A DNA stretch of 33,935 nt from contig JBOZIK010000001.1 of assembly GCA_051453625.1 (NCBI GenBank), positions 28,245,023-28,278,957 of the forward strand, given 5' to 3'. A program made the translations under genes and the position numbers. The notes beneath the pieces were generated by a model that searched no databases, was not told the origin of the DNA, and saw only the letters and a list, made by a program, of their open reading frames with translations. This document shows, one piece after another, positions 30,793 to 33,935 of the stretch. This DNA comes from Welwitschia mirabilis (lineage: Eukaryota > Gnetophyta > Gnetopsida > Welwitschiales). Within the stretch, counting starts at the first letter, position 1. Each line of letters opens with the position of its first letter.

Positions 30793-31223
30793 ATAGAGTT
30801 CAATTGATGAATTCAAAACTTTCCTTGTAATATCAATCTAAACCTCAATCGATCTCCTTCCTAAAGTGGGGCAACCATCTATCTTTTGATACTTACTATT
30901 AAAATTTTCTCTTCTCCGGGTCAACCAAACCATATATTTGGTTGGATTGAATTTGTCTTAATTTCCTATGAAATCTTTCAATTAATGGATTGACTGCTAG
31001 TTTTACTAAGGTTGACCTCATTTAGAACTTTTTTTGGTTATATCAAGTTAACCACTACTTTTGTTTAGATCAATTAACTTTATCTAAGATTTTCCTATAA
31101 AATATTCATCTCTTAGGGTTAACCGCTTATTATTTAAGATTGACCACCTCCTTGTAGTTTTAGTTTTAAAAAATTTTACATAGATCAAGTAACCTTAATG
31201 ATCGATTACTCTCATTTAAGGCA
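30793..31223 (+). promoter_or_regulatory. 3' flank of copia pol, with GGTTGACC/GGTTAACC words
   Basis: GGGTCAACC 30918, GGATTGACTG 30987, GGTTGACC 31010, AAGTTAACCAC 31046, GGGTTAACC 31116 and AGATTGACC 31137. CAACCAAA (30922-30929) faces TTTGGTTG (30937-30944) as a perfect eight-base hairpin. Word type and orientation resemble the cluster at 24150-24600, which would fit the start of a 3' LTR, but the sequences between words do not clearly align. Confidence 0.4.
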
Positions 31224-31441
31224 GTGCACTGTGGATTTTTAAAATCTGCCTACCCTTTTCAAAACTCTCATTTATCTTATTCTTCTTTTGTTGTTTTCTC
31301 AAGTTTGGTGAACTACTCTTTACCTTTCCTATGTTTTTCCTCAAATCTAATCTTCAAATGGCTTTTCAGTAGTCAAGAGAGGGTTATAGGAAGAGAAGAA
31401 AGAATTTTGCTATAAACCCCTCTAATTACATTTTTTCAAGA
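31224..31441. other. Short stretch before the Transposase_32-like frame
   Basis: A 63-codon open frame (31224-31415) of hydrophobic and Ser-rich composition with no motif. Could be upstream sequence of the same element as 31442-32159. Confidence 0.3.
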
Positions 31442-32159
31442 ATGAGTGCTGAGAAATTATAATATTTTGAAAAGAATTTTGAGTCTAGGCCTATTATTTT
31501 GGAAAGGACCTGTGAACCTGTTTAATTTCTCAATCTAAGAGAGGTTTAGACTCTTCTTGAGGAATTAAAATAGAGCTACTTCATCTATGTTTTAGGCATG
31601 TGTTATCCTTATTTACCAAGTTATTTTATTTAAATGCTACATTCCACATTTATTAATTCTGTTTTTGGCCATGGGATGCACATCACTACTGACCTCATAG
31701 CTTCCCTTACTGGGCTACCTCGAGGGAACTTAAGGTAAATATTAATCCATGGCTGAGTCCTTTAAAGAAAAGGACATTACCACTCAGCATGTGTGTGGTA
31801 CTACTCTCACAACTTCTTCCTAGTTTTCATCTTTTACAACTGATTCTATTGTATAATATCCTTCCTCTTATTGGGTACAAAGATGAACTCTCTAATTACT
31901 TGATCTTCCTTCTCTACCTGTTGGATTGGAGATGTGACATTAATGCTCCTGGCATTATGCTCAACCATATGGCTAATTAGCTTCAGCCTCATAAGAGGCG
32001 TTCCCTATCGTATCCTTTTCTTATTACATGAATTTTTCAATACTTTAACATTCCGCATCTTGCTTGACAGGAGATTTAAAAGCCCATGGAGCCCATTAAT
32101 CATGCCACTCTTTCCAAGATGCATATTGTTTTGGAATCTGCTACTCCATCTAGGCATAA
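31442..32159 (+). pseudogene. Broken 'putative plant transposon protein' (Transposase_32-like)
   Basis: From ATG 31442 one frame gives FESRPIILERTCEPV, FLNLREV followed by a stop where Trp is usual, LLEEL, CYPYLPSYF (usual VYPxLVRxFY), GHGMHITTDLIASLTGLPRG (usual V-G-x-I-LDPExIAxLLGIP). In shifted frames downstream come LLQLILLYNILPLIGYKDELSNYLIFLLYLLDWRCDINAPGIMLNHM and RSLSYPFLIT. This order matches the domain annotated in plants as putative plant transposon protein, often found inside LTR-type elements. Its molecular role is not established. At least seven stops and two or more shifts; most stops fit CAA/CGA/TGG transitions. LTR-like sequence follows. Confidence 0.65.
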
Positions 32160-32493
32160 TGTCATGTCCCAAATTTTAAGACTTAAGATTAAGGCTAATA
32201 ATTCATGTTTTCTTTTATTTCTAATAGTATTATTTTGTACTTTGGCTTATGCATTGCTCATTTTGAAAAAATGTCAATGAGTTGTGGATATAAATTTGAA
32301 ATTATTTTGAATAAAGATGCTTAATCTGTAAAGTTATTATTTTTTATCAAAACTACTATCATGTTATGGAATACTGCTAATGTATCATTGTCGTTAATCA
32401 TGTAAGCCTAATTGTTATTTATTATTTTCCTGATGGCCTGGCAAGGTAATGGAAATCCCCACTTTATAACCACCTGCATTCATGATATTTTAT

Positions 32494-32568
32494 CTTCATA
32501 TGCAAAGAATCTTTGCCAACCTTTGTTTGTCTTCATATGCAAGGAATCTTTGCCAACTTTCATTTTGT
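32494..32568 (+). repeat. 37-bp tandem duplication in the LTR-like U3
   Basis: CTTCATATGCAAAGAATC... (32494-32530) is repeated at 32531-32568 with few changes (TTTGCCAACCTTTG versus TTTGCCAACTTTCA). Confidence 0.75.
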
Positions 32569-32610
32569 CTTTATATTCTTGTGACTCTTCATATTCCACC
32601 AAACCTTAAT

Positions 32611-32618
32611 TATAAATA
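32611..32618 (+). promoter_or_regulatory. TATA box, LTR-like copy 1
   Basis: TATAAATA followed by GGACTCTTCTC; the identical box and flank occur in copy 2 (33693). Confidence 0.55.
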
Positions 32619-32830
32619 GGACTCTTCTCTTCCTTTTTCCTCACTTTTGTTTTTGGAGAATCATTTGCTATCGAGTCTTAGAGCCTCGAGAAGCCTTGAA
32701 GGCTTGTAAAGATCTTGAGTTCTTAAAAATTGATATGGTTCTATGATTTTCATTAATCTCTTATATGGTTTCATGGTCTTTGATCTTCATTTCTGTATGG
32801 TTTTATGGTGTTCTTGATATCTTTTGTTGG

Positions 32831-33522
32831 TGAATCTTTTCTTATGCATATCTTGATTATGATTTACCTTTAAAGTTTAAGCTTGTTGTAACCAAATCAT
32901 GAGGCTTTGAGGGCTAGGCCACCTAAAGGGCTCCTATTGGCCATAGGAATGATCCAGTAGGCAATGGATAATTGATGCCTCTTTTATGGGGCATACTGTT
33001 CTTTAACCTTTCATAAGATCTGGTATTTTACCTCAACTTTTGTTTTGATTTGAGGTTTTGGTCAATTGATATTTTGTGAATCCCTTCTTCTACTCAAAAA
33101 CCCTTATCTTAAACCTTGCCATGGACCATACTGGGAATTATGGAGGTGCAGTTCTCATGCCATACTTTCATGTGTAGGATCTAGTATGAAGATGGCCTTT
33201 GGATGAGTCAGTTGTTATTGATGGATGGATAATTACTTTCATACTTATGGTTTAAATTCAAGTATTTAGTGAAGGATCTTAGATGATCTAATTGTAATAT
33301 GAATGTGATTAATGCATTCGAATTTATTATAAAAAATGTTATGTGAACAATGTATTTCCCTTTTATTTTAAGGATTTCAAGTGCTTTTCTTGAATATAAG
33401 ACTTTATTTAGGTTGTATCTTGGTGTGTAGATTATTTATTTTGAACAAACGTGTAACTATGATTTTATCTTATTAATTAGAGAAGTAATTCTTAGAATAA
33501 CTTAGATGAACAATGAGGAGTT
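32831..33522. other. Sequence between the two LTR-like copies, no gene
   Basis: Slightly less AT-rich than the rest. It has GGCCACCTAAAGGGCTCCTATTGGCC-type words and TGCCATGGACCATACTGGGAATTATGGAGG, but no domain or primer site recognised. Probably U5/leader or the remainder of a long LTR. Confidence 0.4.
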
Positions 33523-33622
33523 NNNNNNNNNNNNNNNNNNNNNNNNNNNNNNNNNNNNNNNNNNNNNNNNNNNNNNNNNNNNNNNNNNNNNNNNNNNNNN
33601 NNNNNNNNNNNNNNNNNNNNNN
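33523..33622. other. Assembly gap, 100 N
   Basis: Placeholder-size gap directly before LTR-like copy 2; the missing sequence is probably its 5' part. Confidence 0.99.
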
Positions 33623-33935
33623 CAAGGAATCTTTGTCAACTTTCGTTTGTCCTCATATTCTTGTGACTCTTTGCATTCCACCAAATCTTGATTATAAATA
33701 GGACTCTTCTCCTTTTGCCTCACTTTCATTTTTGAAGAACCATTTGCTATCGAGTCTTAGAGCTTAGAAAAGCCTTGAAGACTTGCAAAGATCTTGAGTT
33801 CTTCTCAAAAATTGATATGGTTCTATAGTTTTCATTAATCTCTTGTATGGTTTCATGATCTTTCATCTTCATTTTTGTATGGTTTCTATGGTATTCTTGA
33901 TATATTTTTGATTCATGCAAATCCATTTATCTCTT
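33623..33935 (+). mobile_element. LTR-like sequence with TATA box, copy 2, truncated by gap and window end
   Basis: Direct repeat of 32541-32822: CAAGGAATCTTTGTCAACTTTCG, TATAAATAGGACTCTTC (33693), CATTTGCTATCGAGTCTTAGAGC, AGATCTTGAGTTCTT, ATTGATATGGTTCTAT and so on to TTCTTGATAT near 33904. It differs by many point changes and small indels, so it is not an assembly duplicate. Confidence 0.65.
33693..33700 (+). promoter_or_regulatory. TATA box, LTR-like copy 2
   Basis: TATAAATA followed by GGACTCTTCTCC, as in copy 1. Confidence 0.55.

Larger units (their letters stand above)
32160..32830 (+). mobile_element. LTR-like sequence with TATA box, copy 1
   Basis: Begins TGTCATGTCCCAAATTTTAAG, close to the TGTCACGWCCCAAA start of many plant LTRs. 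It contains a TATA box (32611) with promoter-like surroundings, and 32541-32822 is repeated at 33623-33909. The right end was not found, and it may extend past 32830. Small open frames here (32086-32280, 32412-32609) are not supported as genes. Confidence 0.5.

Noticed and set aside
31789-32280. Three overlapping short open frames
   Set aside because: They are pieces of the frame-shifted Transposase_32-like pseudogene or run into the LTR-like sequence; not separate genes.

Overview
The window looks like AT-rich intergenic DNA from the nuclear genome of a flowering plant. Nearly everything recognisable is decayed LTR-retrotransposon sequence. No intact host gene, tRNA or rRNA was found. The species cannot be named from the sequence. 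Seven runs of N break the window.

Layout. (1) 1-1632, minus strand: the 5' end of an Athila/Tat-like Ty3/gypsy element, with an almost open gag running off the left edge and a partial LTR with a TATA box. (2) 2368-5757: AT-rich DNA holding one copy of a dispersed ~310 bp repeat. (3) 5758-13104, plus: an old element of the same family with two LTRs, a tRNA-Asp-type primer site, broken gag with a CCHC knuckle and broken protease; no RT, RNase H or integrase is visible. (4) 13397-16012: a tandem ~1.3 kb duplication with unidentified gene-like remnants on the minus strand, then a MITE-like patch. (5) 16927-18545: repeats with paired 15-17 bp dyads and long polypurine tracts, leading into a third diverged LTR start (18569). 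(6) 18970-23670: mostly featureless, with a CT microsatellite, an isolated LTR end and one unidentified minus-strand reading frame. (7) 23673-30792: second copy of the ~310 bp repeat, then a Sirevirus-like Ty1/copia element (primer site, gag, protease, integrase, RT with YVDD, RNase H), all broken by stops and shifts. (8) 31442-33935: a decayed 'putative plant transposon protein' (Transposase_32-like) frame and two direct copies of an LTR-like promoter sequence.

The most unusual structure is a 36-bp imperfect palindrome with a fixed 6+10+4+10+6 architecture. I find 13 copies in the Athila/Tat-like sequence: in the LTRs, in the leader before gag and in the 3' noncoding part. Neighbouring copies within one region lie about 100-125 bp apart. 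Much of the decay that can be judged against conserved motifs is G-to-A or C-to-T, as expected of long-methylated transposon DNA. All statements rest on reading by eye; no database or alignment program was used.
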